This document shows, in pieces, positions 12,750 through 25,928 of a stretch of DNA of 64,000 nucleotides. The stretch is from the NCBI GenBank assembly GCA_013396755.1, contig VWZF01002261.1, positions 1,364,001 to 1,428,000 of the forward strand, written 5' to 3'. Origin of the DNA: Sclerurus mexicanus (Eukaryota; Chordata; Aves; Passeriformes; Furnariidae). The notes beneath the pieces were generated by a model that worked only from the letters and a program-made list of their open reading frames with translations, had not been told where the DNA came from and did not search any database. The number at the start of each line of letters is the position of its first letter. Positions within the stretch are counted from its first letter, which is position 1. The position numbers and the translations under genes were made by a program.

Positions 12750-15700
12750 ATTAGCCTTTACTGCCCTTCTAAACTTTCTCTGTCAAAATACAAACATACA
12801 AAATGTTCATTTTGGCTCTATGTCACCTGCAGTTCTCAGTATAAGGTGTTCTAGCAGATACCTCATTTGTTTGCAGTGATCTCACATCATATGTGTCGTT
12901 CATCTTCTGTTTCAGATTTGGCTGATCACTTTAGTGTCTTTCATCAGGAGAGAGGAAAAACAAAAAAGAAATTCTTATGAGCTGTTTTGAAACTATTTCA
13001 CAACATTATGCTAGTGAAATGAATGGGAAGGTGGGGTTCTATGCTCAGAAAGGCAACAGCGTCCAGGAGCCAGGTGGAATTTCCTCTGGCATCTGTGGAG
13101 TTTGGGCTGCTCACAGAGTGATTGGGATGAAATCGGTGAACTAATCCCACTGTTTCAGTCATTCCACCTGAGCATGACTCCTTTGCCTTCAAGTGCTTGT
13201 AAAGAGTGGACACAGGGCAGGATTTGGCTGTGCAGTGTCAGAGAGAGAAAGGATGGGACTGGGGCTAAGCTCCAGCACTAAGAATCAAGAGGTATATGTT
13301 TAATTCCTGAATATTCAATTAAGCTAGCTTAAACATTTCCAGGTGGAGTTCAAATGCTGAACGACATTGTCTTTCATGATTTTACTTTAAATCTCTATGA
13401 GGACAGGCAGCTTTAAAGATGATAGTAAGTACTTATTTAGAGATATTCTCACAGATAATGCAACAGAAGTAGGTTAATGTGAGACTCATAGTCTCACATA
13501 GAGTAACATCCGTAAAATCAGGGTGAAGATGTAGATCTGGTGGTGCATAATTGAGATGTTTTTGTGCAGAACCCAGGACTGTCATTTTTAGTGAATAAGC
13601 CTTGCACATTTTTTAAAAACAATTAGCACAAAAAGATAAACACAGCTCTTCACTTAAAATGTCTTACATTTTTTTAGCTATTCCCTTTGATTTCCTGTTT
13701 TGTACATCTACTGCTTGGCTACTCTCACTTAATTAGAAGATGCCAAGTATTATATCAACAAATGGTCAAAAACCCTGTAATTTTTTATCTTGCTCCCTCA
13801 TTTGAAGTCCCACATGGTGCATTTTTCAATGAAAATGAATTATTATAGTATGACCAGTCATAAAGCATTTTTTCCCAGAGTACCATGTCATGAAAGGGCA
13901 TATGCACAGAGCTAAGTGTCTAAAATGAGATCTTTATAGCCAGCTTAGACACTGAGAACAATGGACTGAAAGTGGTCACTAATGACATTGTTAATGATAG
14001 ATACCATTACCTTAGAACAGATGTCAAAGTGAAATAGCATTATAGCCTTCAAGATGGACTGCCTTGTCCTTCTCAGTAAATCTATTAAGGTGGTTTGCAA
14101 GAGCAAAACAATGGTGTGTTTATTTCCTCTCCTTTTTCTGAAATGCAAAGTATTCTGTGCATTTGTAACATTTATCTGCAAAAAGCTCAAGTTAAAAAAA
14201 TAATAATTTGCGAGTGTAGTATTCATGTGGGGAAGTAAACAAAATATTAGAGAGAAAATCATAATTATTTTAAAAAAATAACTCTGACTAGACAAATCTA
14301 GAATTAATCTACACTAAGATCGAAGACTAAAATGGTGTCAGCATAAACTAGGAAGAACAAGAACTTTGGATTGCTGTAGCTGTACCTAAAGACTGCAAAA
14401 AAATCTGCATAGCGGTAGGTTTAGGGCTTAATTTTGTGAACTATATTTATTTCTAATCTAGGACATGTGAATTCCCATGTCTTCTTGCCTACAAATCTGT
14501 CGAAGTATGATTGCATGTATGTAGGCATAAATGCAACCATGAAAATCCTTATTAAGGTAAGGATATGTGACAGTGGAAGAGTAAAAAGATTAACAGAGAA
14601 CAAGTTATCTGTAATTCTCTCTTTACTTAATTATTTCTTTTTAGACATGTCAATATGTAAGGTAAATTTGATTTCAGAATTGTAAATTAGATTGCATAAG
14701 CACCCATTTATGAATCCAATTAAGCATATAAAGGTCAAAAAAAAAAAGCCTGTTGAAATGACTCTGAGAACAGTGACAAAAAAGCCATTTTGTATTTTAT
14801 TTCTTGATTTTGTATTTTATTCACTTACCATTCATTAACAGTTTAGCAAACATGTGTATCAAATTAAACACATGACTGCATTATGAATGGTACTTTTAAA
14901 GTACAGTAAGTACAAAGTATATGAAGTCACTTCAGATGACTTATTTGGAATATCAGATTGAGTCCTGGTTGCAAATACTCATCATATGAGCTATATAGGA
15001 AGTTTATTTTCTAGAGTATTATTTCTCTGTATCTGTAAGTTTTATCTACTAGAGTATTTACTTCTATATGTGTTTATATCTCTTGTTTAATAATGAAAGA
15101 AAGAATGGACACAGTCTTTTGGCTAGAACTGTAGCTTAAATTATCACATCTGACAGCTAAATTGAGATATCCATCAAGCATATAAATGAATACATGAAAT
15201 ACTCATGCATTATTCACCAGTTTTATCTTGATGATGTTCATGGCCTCTGGATTATCATCTGCTATTGTGGCTCTGCGAAGTGCTTTGCAAGGTAGTAAGT
15301 GCTACCTGCATTAGAAGGGTGGCTCAGGCAAAGGTAGATGCTTTTATGCTCTCAGAATTGTTCAGTCAAATTAAATCTGCAGTTTTAATGGGGTTTGAAG
15401 CATGTCCTGGAACAGGGGTCATTTTGATTTTGCAAAGGGAAGAATAGCAGAGAAGAGAGAATATGGATCGTAAAAACTTGGTCCAAAGTTCAGTGAGTGC
15501 CACACGATTGTTTCCATTTCTACTGATTTCTGAGTGCTCTGGATCAAAATCAGTGCACTGGTCTCAGACCAAATTCTGACATACTCACAAATACATTTCC
15601 TCACACAGACAGGAAATTTTGGTCCAAATTGTGCAGCATTCCTGCCATACAAATCAATGAAATTTGTTATCGCTCTGAGTTATTTCATATCCTGAGCAAT

Positions 15701-18700
15701 AAACAGTACCTCGCTTCACATTTTGCTTCATGCACTGTTGCATTCTCTTTGAGGCAGAATTTTTATCATTTTGCTGCTGTGCTGAACCTTGCCAAAAGAA
15801 TCAGCAAAGGAGAGGTAAATGGAAATCCCTGTCTTTGCTCTCCAAAGTGCCCGTTCTGCAGTAGCACTGGCTCCAGCTGAGAGAATATGAAACATTTACA
15901 CAGACACACCCTTCTCACTGTGATCTTCCAAGTTCCCAAGTCTGCTTTCAAGACAAGGAGAAGTGTTTGGAACAGAAGGGGGATCGACAACCTTTGCAGT
16001 ATCATGGGGAGTGGTTCTGTTCTGCAAAGCGACAACAACCCTGAGTAAGTTGAGTATGAGCGTAATGAGCAAATGGAGGGAGAAGACAGTGATTTTCATG
16101 AAGCCCAGTGGGGTCTGTGTGCTTGACTCAGGATCTTCAATGCTCAGCTTGCTGCAGCTATGGTTATTGTCAGCACCTGTATCAGTTGCTGTTTACTGGG
16201 ATTTCAGTTCAAACTGCTGCAGGAAATGGAATTTGGGTTTAATATTTTTCTTACATGTTGCAACATCTTACCATGTTTTCAGATTCTCAGCAAGATTTAG
16301 AGTTCCTACTGACAGAGGACTTTTGTGAGCTCAAACATGCTTGTGGCAGAGAGCAAATCCTAGAACACTTGCCAGGCTAGTAGTCTGTTATATATTTCCT
16401 CAAACTAAAAAAACCAAAAAATAAAAAAATAAAATAAAACCAAAACCAAAACAAAGAACCACACCTTTAAATGAAAAGTCTCTGTGCTAGAGAGCAACAA
16501 AATTTTAAGCATTTCTGCTTTTGGGCTTTCTCTGTGTGAACCAGCCGAATACTTACCTCCTTCTATAAACAGGAGTGTGAACTTAACAAAAGCAAGTGTT
16601 CTGGGGGTTTTTGTGAATTTGAAAGAGAGATACAGAGAGAATAGCCATGTGGGTTATACACATGTGCAAGCAAACAAAAAAGACTAATAAAAGGGCTTCA
16701 GGATAAGGAGTGCATTCAATAAGTCTTTTCCCAATGCTCGTTTCCCTCAAAACCTCTTTCTTCCAATTCCAACAATGAACTTCTCCTCTCTCCCAAAATC
16801 AGTTCTGCTTCTGACTCGTGTGTGCTCTGCTGCTGATTTTGAGCGGGTCATCTGAGCATGTGAGCTATCTAGGGGTGGGCGTTCTCTCAGAAGGTGAATG
16901 AAGGAAGTCTTTGAGAAAGTTGAGGATATCAGAGATGGGGGGTATCATGAGAAAACATGGCATTGAAGTACTCAGAATCTTTTATTCCAGTCCCTGGAAG
17001 AAACATTTTTTATTTTCTGTCTCTCTGTAAGTTGTTGGCATGAAATTGAACGCAGCCCTGTTATTAGCCCACAAATTCCTAGGAAGGATTAAAAGAAAAT
17101 TCTCTGCTTTTCCTAGTAAAAATACAATTATAGTGGCATTAAGTTGATCCAGGTTCTGAGACAATGGTTCTGAGTTTTATGTATAATATCTTTTATAACT
17201 TTACTTTGAGAAAGATGAATTGTCTTTCTTAGCTGCTGGAAAAGAAAACAAATGGCTGACATTTGATCTGTTTGAGTATCAGACTAGATTTTCCTAGTCT
17301 TGTAAAACAGACTGTCATAATCTTGAATGTAATTGTTAATTTCATCTCAGTCGGAAGTATGGAAGCTTGCAATCTCCTTTGCAAATGCTGATAAATCCTG
17401 CTTCTTCCAGTAAAGGGCTTTTCCACACCACATCCTCTGAGAGACAGCCTCTCACTGCAGAGTTGTTTATGGACCAAACTGTCTCCCTCTGATTTATTTC
17501 ACAGGAAGACCACTTTATCCAAGCAATTATACTATTGAAAATTATATGCCAGTTTGGAACAGACAGGAATTCTACATATTTGCCTTCTTAGAGAACTGCA
17601 ACTAACTTACAAATAAAATTCTCTTCTCCAAATATTCATAAAAGTGCATGCTTTTATCTGTCTCTGCTGAAGGAAGAATAAATGAAGATGTTACCCCTCA
17701 AATCTCTGAGATTTCTTGAGCTGTTAAAAAATAATTGAAAAGTCCAAGGTCAACAACCTTATTTCTGAAGCACCTTTTTTCTTATTCTCCTCTTTTCCTT
17801 AAATGTAATGAGAAGACATATTTTAGCAAAGATAACCCACTCTTGTCCTAATGCTGACGAGAAACACAAATCTCCCCCTAAGACTCTGATCTCTAACCCC
17901 AAGAGTTTGTCTAGGGAGGGAGGTTATCAGTTGTTCAAGTTAAATCATTCCTTTTCGCCAGCCATTTCTTTATTTTTGCCTTGTGATCATGTTATGTCAG
18001 TTTAATGTTCCAGGTGGATGTGTTCTAAAAGCATTTCACTCAGTGTCTGTTTCTGAGAGATTTATGAGAGACCAAAAGAGACCCCCAAGTACAAACAGGA
18101 GTGAACTTGGATGAAATGCTGGATTTGTTCTGATTCAGTTTTATCTCTTATACTATATCATCAGTCTTTAAAATTCACAGCTTAATATGTCCCAAAATCT
18201 TTCATATATTGGAATGTATCACAGAGTTCCTGTCCTTTTTCTTAGGTAAAACATGCTTTTCTTATCCCTATTGAAATAATGCAAGGAGCTTATTGTCTCC
18301 AAAGATGTCTTTTCTTCCTCTTCACATATGGCAGAACAATCCATATCTTTTATCTGAAACCATATCATTGTAAAATGAGATAAAGCAGAACAAAGAATCC
18401 TCTGACCTGCAGTGGTCAACATATTGAGCAAAACCAACTATTTACTCCAATTGGACAGAAGCTTTTTTTCCCATTTTTGTTTGTTGGGGGGTGTGTGTTT
18501 TTTTGGTGTTTTTTTCATTTGCCAATTTGGCACTTGCACTCACAAAGCTTTATATTCAATACAAGTGTCAGTAAGAAGCTGTCAGAATCTGGGGGATATT
18601 GACTTTTTCAGTCAAGCTATGGATGAAAACAGAAAAGATAAAACTGACACCATAAAACAAGGTGTAGAATCCTGTTCATGCTGAAGTCAATAGCAGAGTT

Positions 18701-21560
18701 ACAAAGATTTCACCCAAGGGATTTTTAAAAGCATGTGGATGACATGGGAGCCCTTATAATGGGGTTTTATGGTGCAAAGACATACAAATACTGTTTGAAG
18801 TTTCTGACTTTGACCCAAATTGAATTTTAGCTGGTATGGTACATTGTGATTTTCTCTTCTTGATGTCCACACTGCAACTATGAAACAATTCAAACAACCC
18901 ACAACACTGGGGCTTGAGATCTCTGACATTATTCAAATGAGGGAGGCAGGATATCCAACAACTTTAAAAAGTGTTGTGCTTCTTTATTAACAGTTCTCAC
19001 TTGTGAGATTCTCTTTTAAAATGGGAAATTCAGTCTCCCCACTGAATTGCTACAAATTGTCTAATAGGAGTTTTGTCTATGATCCAGACTTCCCTGCTGT
19101 GGGGAAACATCACTCAAACCTGGGCTTAGATGCAACGTGTTTACAACATTTTCTTCCTTTATATTACTGGTACTGAGTAAACTAAATGATAAATGGTCAT
19201 GGTTTTTTTACCATATACAGTACTTCATACAGAATACTCAATAAACCGTTAAAAGAAAGAAATATATATATATATATTCATAGCAGACTCCTATCGGTGA
19301 AGTTTTTCTTTCTGAAATAGCCACTTTTTATGTCTGTGGCCAAAATTCATCTATATTGCAGTCAGCAAGGCTGAATTGGTGATTCATCCAGTTCCCTTTG
19401 TGTAGCTCCAGTCCTTTACTATTTTATATCTGACCAAAGCATGGAGAGATTTAGCCAGCTAATTAACTTGCAGAAATGAAATAACAAACAGCGTATATAA
19501 CATTCATGAAAAATAAAGATACCAGGAGTGTGCAATATACATGTCTTACAGATTTAAGCATATGTTTTAATTTTATTCTTTTTTGTTAGTAATTCCTCAG
19601 TAATAATGGTAACAGCTCTCAGTTTATTTAGGATGACAGATTTTGGGAAGGATTTCATTTGAGCATAATGAGGACATGTTCAATGACATCTTTTTTTTTA
19701 TTTATAAGAGAAAAAAATTGTTTCTCTTATATGTTTGGGTTTTTCTGAAGTTCAGACAGTTCATCTTATGGATTCAGACTCTAGTTTCCAGAGCCTGAGA
19801 ATAATTTTAAGTGCTCTAAATATTACATGTGGCTTTCTTTTTTACTGTATTGAAAATAATAACTCTCAAGATCACTGCCTTTGTTTCCTCGTGCAAGTTC
19901 GAGCTTTTTGTGAGCATAGAACATTACATACAGTGGTGTTTTCGTATTGTGTTACATCCTCTCTTTCAAGCACCACATCTTCTGGCATCACCAACTTTGC
20001 AATTTCTTTTTTTCACTACTGATGAAGTATTTTCCCCAGTGTTCATCCACTGTGCTCCTGACGTGGTGCAGGGAGGGCTGCACATTGTTTGTTGCTCAGG
20101 TGGGTGCAGTGCCTGTGCCCATCTTTGTCGAACAATTAGCTGCTGTAATAATGACTTTTGCCATCTTCAGCTAAAACAAATTTCCAAGAGGAATAAAAAG
20201 AGATAATCATTCTTTAGCCAGATGCACTGGGAACAATTAAAGACACTGTTTTCCTGTTACAAAAATTTGCAAACCCAATTTCAATGCACTAATTACATCC
20301 AAAGACTCCAGAGCACCTTTGAGTCCCATGGTGGGAGATGCTCTCTCGGGTGCATAGGGTTCATATAGCAGAATCCACAGGTGAACCCACTGCAGCTATG
20401 ACACAGGTGCTAAGCCCATGTAGGGTTGGGTTGGGTTGGGTTGTACATGGATGTTGGATAGATCAGGATGTGAACCTATATACAAATATCTCATTTGTGA
20501 TAGACCAAATATATTTAAAGAGCCAAGACAGACAACTTTAAGCAGTAAGAATGTAATGTAAAGAAGATAGTGCTCATTTAATCCCACAAGCAAAAATAGT
20601 TTTTACAAAGAGGAAAGCTTAATAAAATCATTGGAAGCTTAAGGCTGACAGTAAGCAAGCCTTAAATGTGCATACATGATAAATGACATCTCTTCTCTGC
20701 CTCTTAATCATAGGAGGTGGTGTCAAGCTTTGCCTTGCCTGAGTGTTTTACATACCCAGCACTTAGACACCAGGTCATCCCAAAGATGGTGTGTCTAAAT
20801 ACCAGTATTGGTAGCTTGTAGAGACTAACAGCAAACTGAATGCCTCAAGCTTTGTCTAGATGACAGCATGTAAGATGGGTGAGGTCATAACAAATCATAG
20901 GCATCCTAATAATGTGATTATTATTTTTAGTTCATTTAAATCATGAATATTTGTGTTGGGGCAAAATCTTGTTAAGGGCAGCTCTTTCTTTTCCCTGTCT
21001 ATTTTACAAACTAATATTTTATTGAAGTGTCAGTAGTTTGTATGTGTACTGTCAGCTTGCTACAGGTTCCACAGTGGTGTAAACAGGCTCTTGATCTGCC
21101 CTGTACATGTAGGTTGTGCAGGAACAAGTCAGAAAATCACTAAAAATAAAGGTGAAATTGATCTTCCAATGTAATAGTACTGCACCAAATGCAAGCAACA
21201 CAAATTAAGCGAGCTCACATTTCTTTTTTTTTTTTTCCCCAAATTGTAAGTGTATTTTTCTTACAAGGGAAAGGAATATTTTAATAGGATGCCTACAGTG
21301 GCTACAAATCTAAACCAATGGCAAGCAGCCATAGGGTGGGCAGTGGTAGGTGTGGAAGATTGCTTACCTTCCTGGCATTCTTTGGACAATCCCTTCACTG
21401 AAAAAGTGACATATACACATAGTAGAAACTATACCTACAGCCCACATCTGCTGTAGAGGAGCAGGAGCAATTCTCACACTGTTGTGAGTTGTTGTGCTTG
21501 GTGTGTTTTCATGGAAAAAACCATTTTGTAACTGACCCCTCCCAGGAAAATATAGAGTAG
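12750..21560. other. Noncoding stretch with low-complexity patches
   Basis: No gene is recognised. The longest frame is 125 codons (19829-20206 plus), overlapped by other frames in the same region and lacking known domains. Identifiable low-complexity items are an imperfect 20-bp-period AT-rich tandem pair (14787-14821), an A-rich tract (16401-16457), a T/G-rich tract (18462-18518), an (AT)8 run (19262-19278), a (GGGTT)4 run (20423-20443), and a T-run near 21223-21236. Confidence 0.55.
20423..20443 (+). repeat. (GGGTT)n microsatellite, about four units
   Basis: Four consecutive GGGTT units plus a trailing G lie in otherwise ordinary sequence. The unit differs from the vertebrate telomere repeat (TTAGGG), so this is a simple microsatellite and not an interstitial telomere. 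Confidence 0.8.
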
Positions 21561-21564
21561 TATT

Positions 21565-21700
21565 GGACAGTAGGATTATTTGGGTTGGAAGAGATCTCTA
21601 GTGGTCACCTTGCCCAGTCTCCTGCACAAAGCTTGTGATTTGCCTGCTGCTGCTCATTCATGGTCATCTAATCTCTCCTCACCTTCTATTCATTTCATTG
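21565..21700 (-). mobile_element. CR1 LINE 3'-end fragment (minus orientation)
   Basis: The segment beginning near AGGATTATTTGGGTTGGAAG and continuing with an AGAGATCTCTAG motif, a CCTTGCCCAGTC motif and CTGCACAAAGC matches the antisense of the CR1 3' untranslated end as I know it (hallmarks: GGGTTGGAAGAGACCTCTAG and the following CTAGTCCAACC-type block). CR1 is the main avian non-LTR retrotransposon and is usually 5'-truncated, as here. About 21565-21640 is clear; the right boundary is approximate because similarity fades. No reverse-transcriptase coding sequence is present. Confidence 0.75.
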
Positions 21701-24700
21701 ACCTGAGTGTTTGGGGAGCAGAATTAAGTTCTTTCTTCCTGTGTTTGGGCTTTCTGTCTCCTACAAAGCAGGTTTGACTGGGCAGCGCTCCTGTTTCTGC
21801 TCACATTTGCATCATCTATCCCTCTCCTGTGTAAGTGGCAGGCAGAATCTGGCTCTTAGTTGAATGAACTACTGGATTGGGAGCAGTAGCAAATCCCACC
21901 ATCCCGCTGCAGTTATGAGCTTTTAGTGGGAAATGGGAAACATTTCACATAATTAAATACCATCTTAGGAAACTGGAAAAAAAATGCCCTCATTTAGAAA
22001 AGCGTTCAGAATGGCATATAAAGCATGCTGCTTAAATGTATTTTATAATGATTTTGTAGCAGAAGCACACATCGGAATGCATTCATGAAAGATCACAATT
22101 AATCAGCATATGATCTTTCAATCTGTCGGGTTTTTTTCCTAGGGCATGTTGTTGCTAACATTGCTTTAATAGCTCTGCCATATCCATACTCCACCTGCCC
22201 ACCTCCCTGCCCCTAAAAATTCCCATTTAAACAGGGTTCTCATTTTATCAATCACACTTTGTAATAGAAGTCAGTTTTGTGTGTCCCAAGTGGCTACGCA
22301 TTTCCATCCTTATATCAAGAATTAAGCATCTCCTGAGAAGGAAGGTCAAGTGCTATAATAAACCAGATTCCATCAAGAATGTGAAAAAATGCTGCTCTGA
22401 CCAAAGCTAAATGGAAGAATTGCTGGTTTGAGATGTGATGTGGAAGCATAATGAATAAGCTGAAGCTATTTCTAGAGTTTCTGTCCACTGTGGCTGATTC
22501 CATCTCATTCTTTCTGACACTGTTATTTACTCTGAATCACACTGAAAACTCTTTATATATACATGATGCATTTAAAAGACCAATCCCTCAGCCAATTTCA
22601 AGTACCTTAATTTTGCAACACATATCTTTGCCCTTTGACTATATACCTTAAAAACATATTAAACCCTTTTAAATGAAATCTGAAGCATCAACTAAGTGTA
22701 AGCAGGCAGATATTGAATAAGAAAATAGTTTCACTGGACTTCTGGTCCAGAAAGAAAAATGACTCTGAGAAATCTGCCAGTGTGTCACTGTAGTTGAATA
22801 GGTTAAATGTTTGCCACATTCGAAACACTGAAAATTCTCTTCTTGATTTCAGTGGCAATGGTATTTTCCACTGAAAATTTCTATTTAATAGTATATCACA
22901 ATATTATTTCCATTTAATCTATTAAATTACCAAAGGAATAAAACAGAGGCTTTACTATTTAGTACACAATGCTATATTTATTAGCTTGCTGCAATATTTC
23001 TTTTGGGCAATATATCTGGTAATTTTCTTTTTTAATGAAGAAAACAAAAACAAATCCATTCATTTCATGCTCCCTACACATTCTGAATATCCAATAACTG
23101 ACTGAGATGAAATAAATTTTGATATTTGTTATGAACAGAACACATATTGCTTGAAGTAAAACTTAACTTTGTTTTTAATCTAATGAAATATATTATTTAA
23201 AATATATTTTATCCCTTTATTCTTATTTTTGATGGAACAATGCTGAAAACCACCATTAAATTCTAATCTTACAAAAATATTACTTCATATGCAAACTGCA
23301 ACAGATGTGGCTGAGGAGAAAACAGGTTTCTATCAGTAATGTTCACTTTCTTGGTAGCTTGTAAAAGATGACATGTAATTCTCTGGGGCATATGAGTTAT
23401 AAATAATGATGACAAATTCCTTCAATTTCTGCAGAATTACTTGAAAAACTTTAATTCCTACTGTTTATTTTTAAAACTATGTCTGAAAAAATAATTTTTG
23501 TCAATCAGTTATTACTCCTAATCTGCTCTTCTATAATACAACTATTTCTCTATTAGCTGAAAATTCATCTTTTTTCTTTTAATATAGTTATACAAACAAT
23601 GCTATAAAGGATACTATCTGTACTTACGAGCCTTGACTTTACTATGTCATACAATAGAAAATAAAGACCATTTGAGGCATTACTATAATGGCCATCCACC
23701 TTAGACTTTCAAAAGCACTGGAGATGATTGTTGGGTATTTCTGTGCTGAGATGTGTTGTCCTCTCAAATCAACACAACAAAAGCTTTTGCATGTACCCAC
23801 TGTCTTTCTGGTCCATGCAGTGCTCTATCTACCTGCATTTTTAAATGGAAATAATTATTTGGAGGTTTCTGTTTTAAGAAGAAGACATAATTCTTTGGGT
23901 ATTACTCAGCTAAACTACCTTATATATCTGTACAAAAGAGAAAAATGGTCAGCAGTCTGGATAATTCCCTGTGTTATGTGCTCAGTTCCCTGAAACAGGT
24001 CAGCTGGAGCCTTAATGTTTATTTTTTGTGGCTGATTATGGATATCAGTTTCTCAAAATGCTTCATCATTGCCTGAAATGAACATTTTATAGTAAAAAAT
24101 ATTCTCGTTTCTTTTCATATCTTTCAGCGGACACAGTTTCATCACTATTACTCCTTGCTTTTTATGCAAAAAATATTGAACCTTAAGTCTCAGCTTTTGC
24201 TTTTTTCTTCCTGAACATACTAGATGAAACTTCTCAGGAGTAATACTTTAGCCCTAAAGATGAATCAGCTTACATTGTTATTAGAAAGAATGCCAAGACA
24301 GAAGCAACTTGATTTTCATAATATTTCCATTGTAGTGGATAAGGAGATTTTTCAGCCCTTTTGTTTTTTGACAATCTGAAAAAAGCGAACATGTAGTTGT
24401 AAAAGGTATACTCAGAGATTTCTGGACAGAACAAAAACTGAAATGTAAACTTTAGTAACATGACTATTCAGCTGTTCTCCACAGGCATGCTTTTATTTCC
24501 ATACCTTGAACACTATTGCCTACTCAAGAGTATATATGTTATTAATTCTGTATGAATAACTATAAAACCCCCAAATGAAATGGTTTGAGAAAAATAACAA
24601 CTTTTAAGGTTTTTCTCAGAAAAATAGAAAAAATACCTAAGTATCAAGACGTGCTATCTTGTGTTCTTTTTTCTGAAAAAGGTTTTTATTTCTTTTGAGT

Positions 24701-25888
24701 GTGTCTCCTCTGTCCCACCCCTGCGATTCCCAAGTCAAGGCTGGGATATGCCAGCAAATTTAAAGTCTTTCCTCCAGATCTGGGGGGACCCTCCCAGGTC
24801 ATCCTGTCACCAGACACAGGGGGAAAGCCAGACCCAGTGCCTTCTCTAGACCCTTGCTTGCCCATGACATACTCACCAATATCCACAGTGACAACATTTT
24901 TTCTGGTGTAGATGTATACAAAACTGAAGCTAAATATTTGTCCACACAATTAAAAAGGCAACTCACTAGGAAAAAGACAGAAAAATTCTTCAGGAGACTC
25001 ATGACATTCAGTTTTCTAGAAAGTAGTAACTGCATCCATAAAAGTTTTGGTTTCTTTTCTTTCCTGTTTATCTTGTTCTTGGGTAAATACAACCCTTTGC
25101 CTTGCCTAAAACACCCCTCATACTGTTGTTAAGATTGATGAGTCAGCTCATGTGCATAGTTTTAATCCATAGATCTCAAATGACCTCACAAAAGAGATCA
25201 GTGTCATTCCAGAAAGGGAAAATGTCAGAAAGTGACCTGTTAAGGTCATCAACACGAAATCATCATGATGAGTTTGTGAGATAAAATCCGTGTTTTCCAT
25301 GTTGTGTAAAATGATATGAGACATGAAGATTTGATATGTGTTGGAGACATCTGAGACAGAGAGATCTCCCTATAGATTTGCCTTCACAAAACTGGCATTA
25401 AGTGGGAAAGTAATATGAAGATGGGTTTAACTGCCTTAGCTCCAAGTTGCTCTCTAAAATAATGGGAAAAATATTGAAATTAAGGTCTACAAAGTATAAG
25501 AGTATGCATAGGTTTGGGAGCCATATGGGAGGTTCTCAGTAGAGCTGTATGATGTGAATAAGGGCTTGGGGAGAAGAGTAGTGTATGTAGGTCAGAATTC
25601 CCCTCACTCTGTACACATGTGAATAGCCAGTGTCATGACTCCTCCCCACGTAGTGACCAGTCCACAGGGACTCGTGGTCCCAGCTGCACACCTGCCATAA
25701 AGCAGAGTCTCCTGTGGGGCTCACTCTCCTTTTGTATCTCCGGAGGACAAGAACAGAGAGGGAGAAGGAACCACAGCAACTGTGAGGGCACGTTGGGTGG
25801 GACCAGCAGGGACAGTGAGTGTTGGGGTGCAAGTATCCATGTTGTGGGAGAAATAAGGACAGGGAAGAGGGGAATGTGCCAAAGCTCT

Positions 25889-25890
<2 letters not shown>
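21701..25890. other. Noncoding stretch
   Basis: No gene is recognised. A somewhat GC-richer patch at about 24700-24860 contains several frames open on both strands (60-97 codons), none with recognisable domains. The segment 22900-23600 is very AT-rich. Confidence 0.55.

Positions 25891-25892
<2 letters not shown>

Positions 25893-25927
<35 letters not shown>
25893..25927 (+). repeat. (GT)17 dinucleotide microsatellite
   Basis: An uninterrupted GT tract of 35 bases. It inflates open frames on both strands, producing runs of Val-Cys or Thr-His in conceptual translations, so the 161-codon frame at 25536-26021 (minus) and the 145-codon frame at 25619-26056 (plus) should not be taken as genes. 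Such tracts are commonly length-polymorphic. Confidence 0.95.

Positions 25928-25928
<1 letters not shown>

Noticed and set aside
19888..19906. tRNA B-box-like GTTCGAGC
   Set aside because: The flanking bases cannot form a T-stem, and no A-box or acceptor stem is placed correctly.
20423..20443. Interstitial telomere repeat
   Set aside because: The unit is GGGTT, not the vertebrate TTAGGG, and there are only about four copies.
20639..20665. 8-bp inverted repeat TTAAGGCT / AGCCTTAA
   Set aside because: The short stem with an 11-nt loop is within chance expectation for a window of this size.
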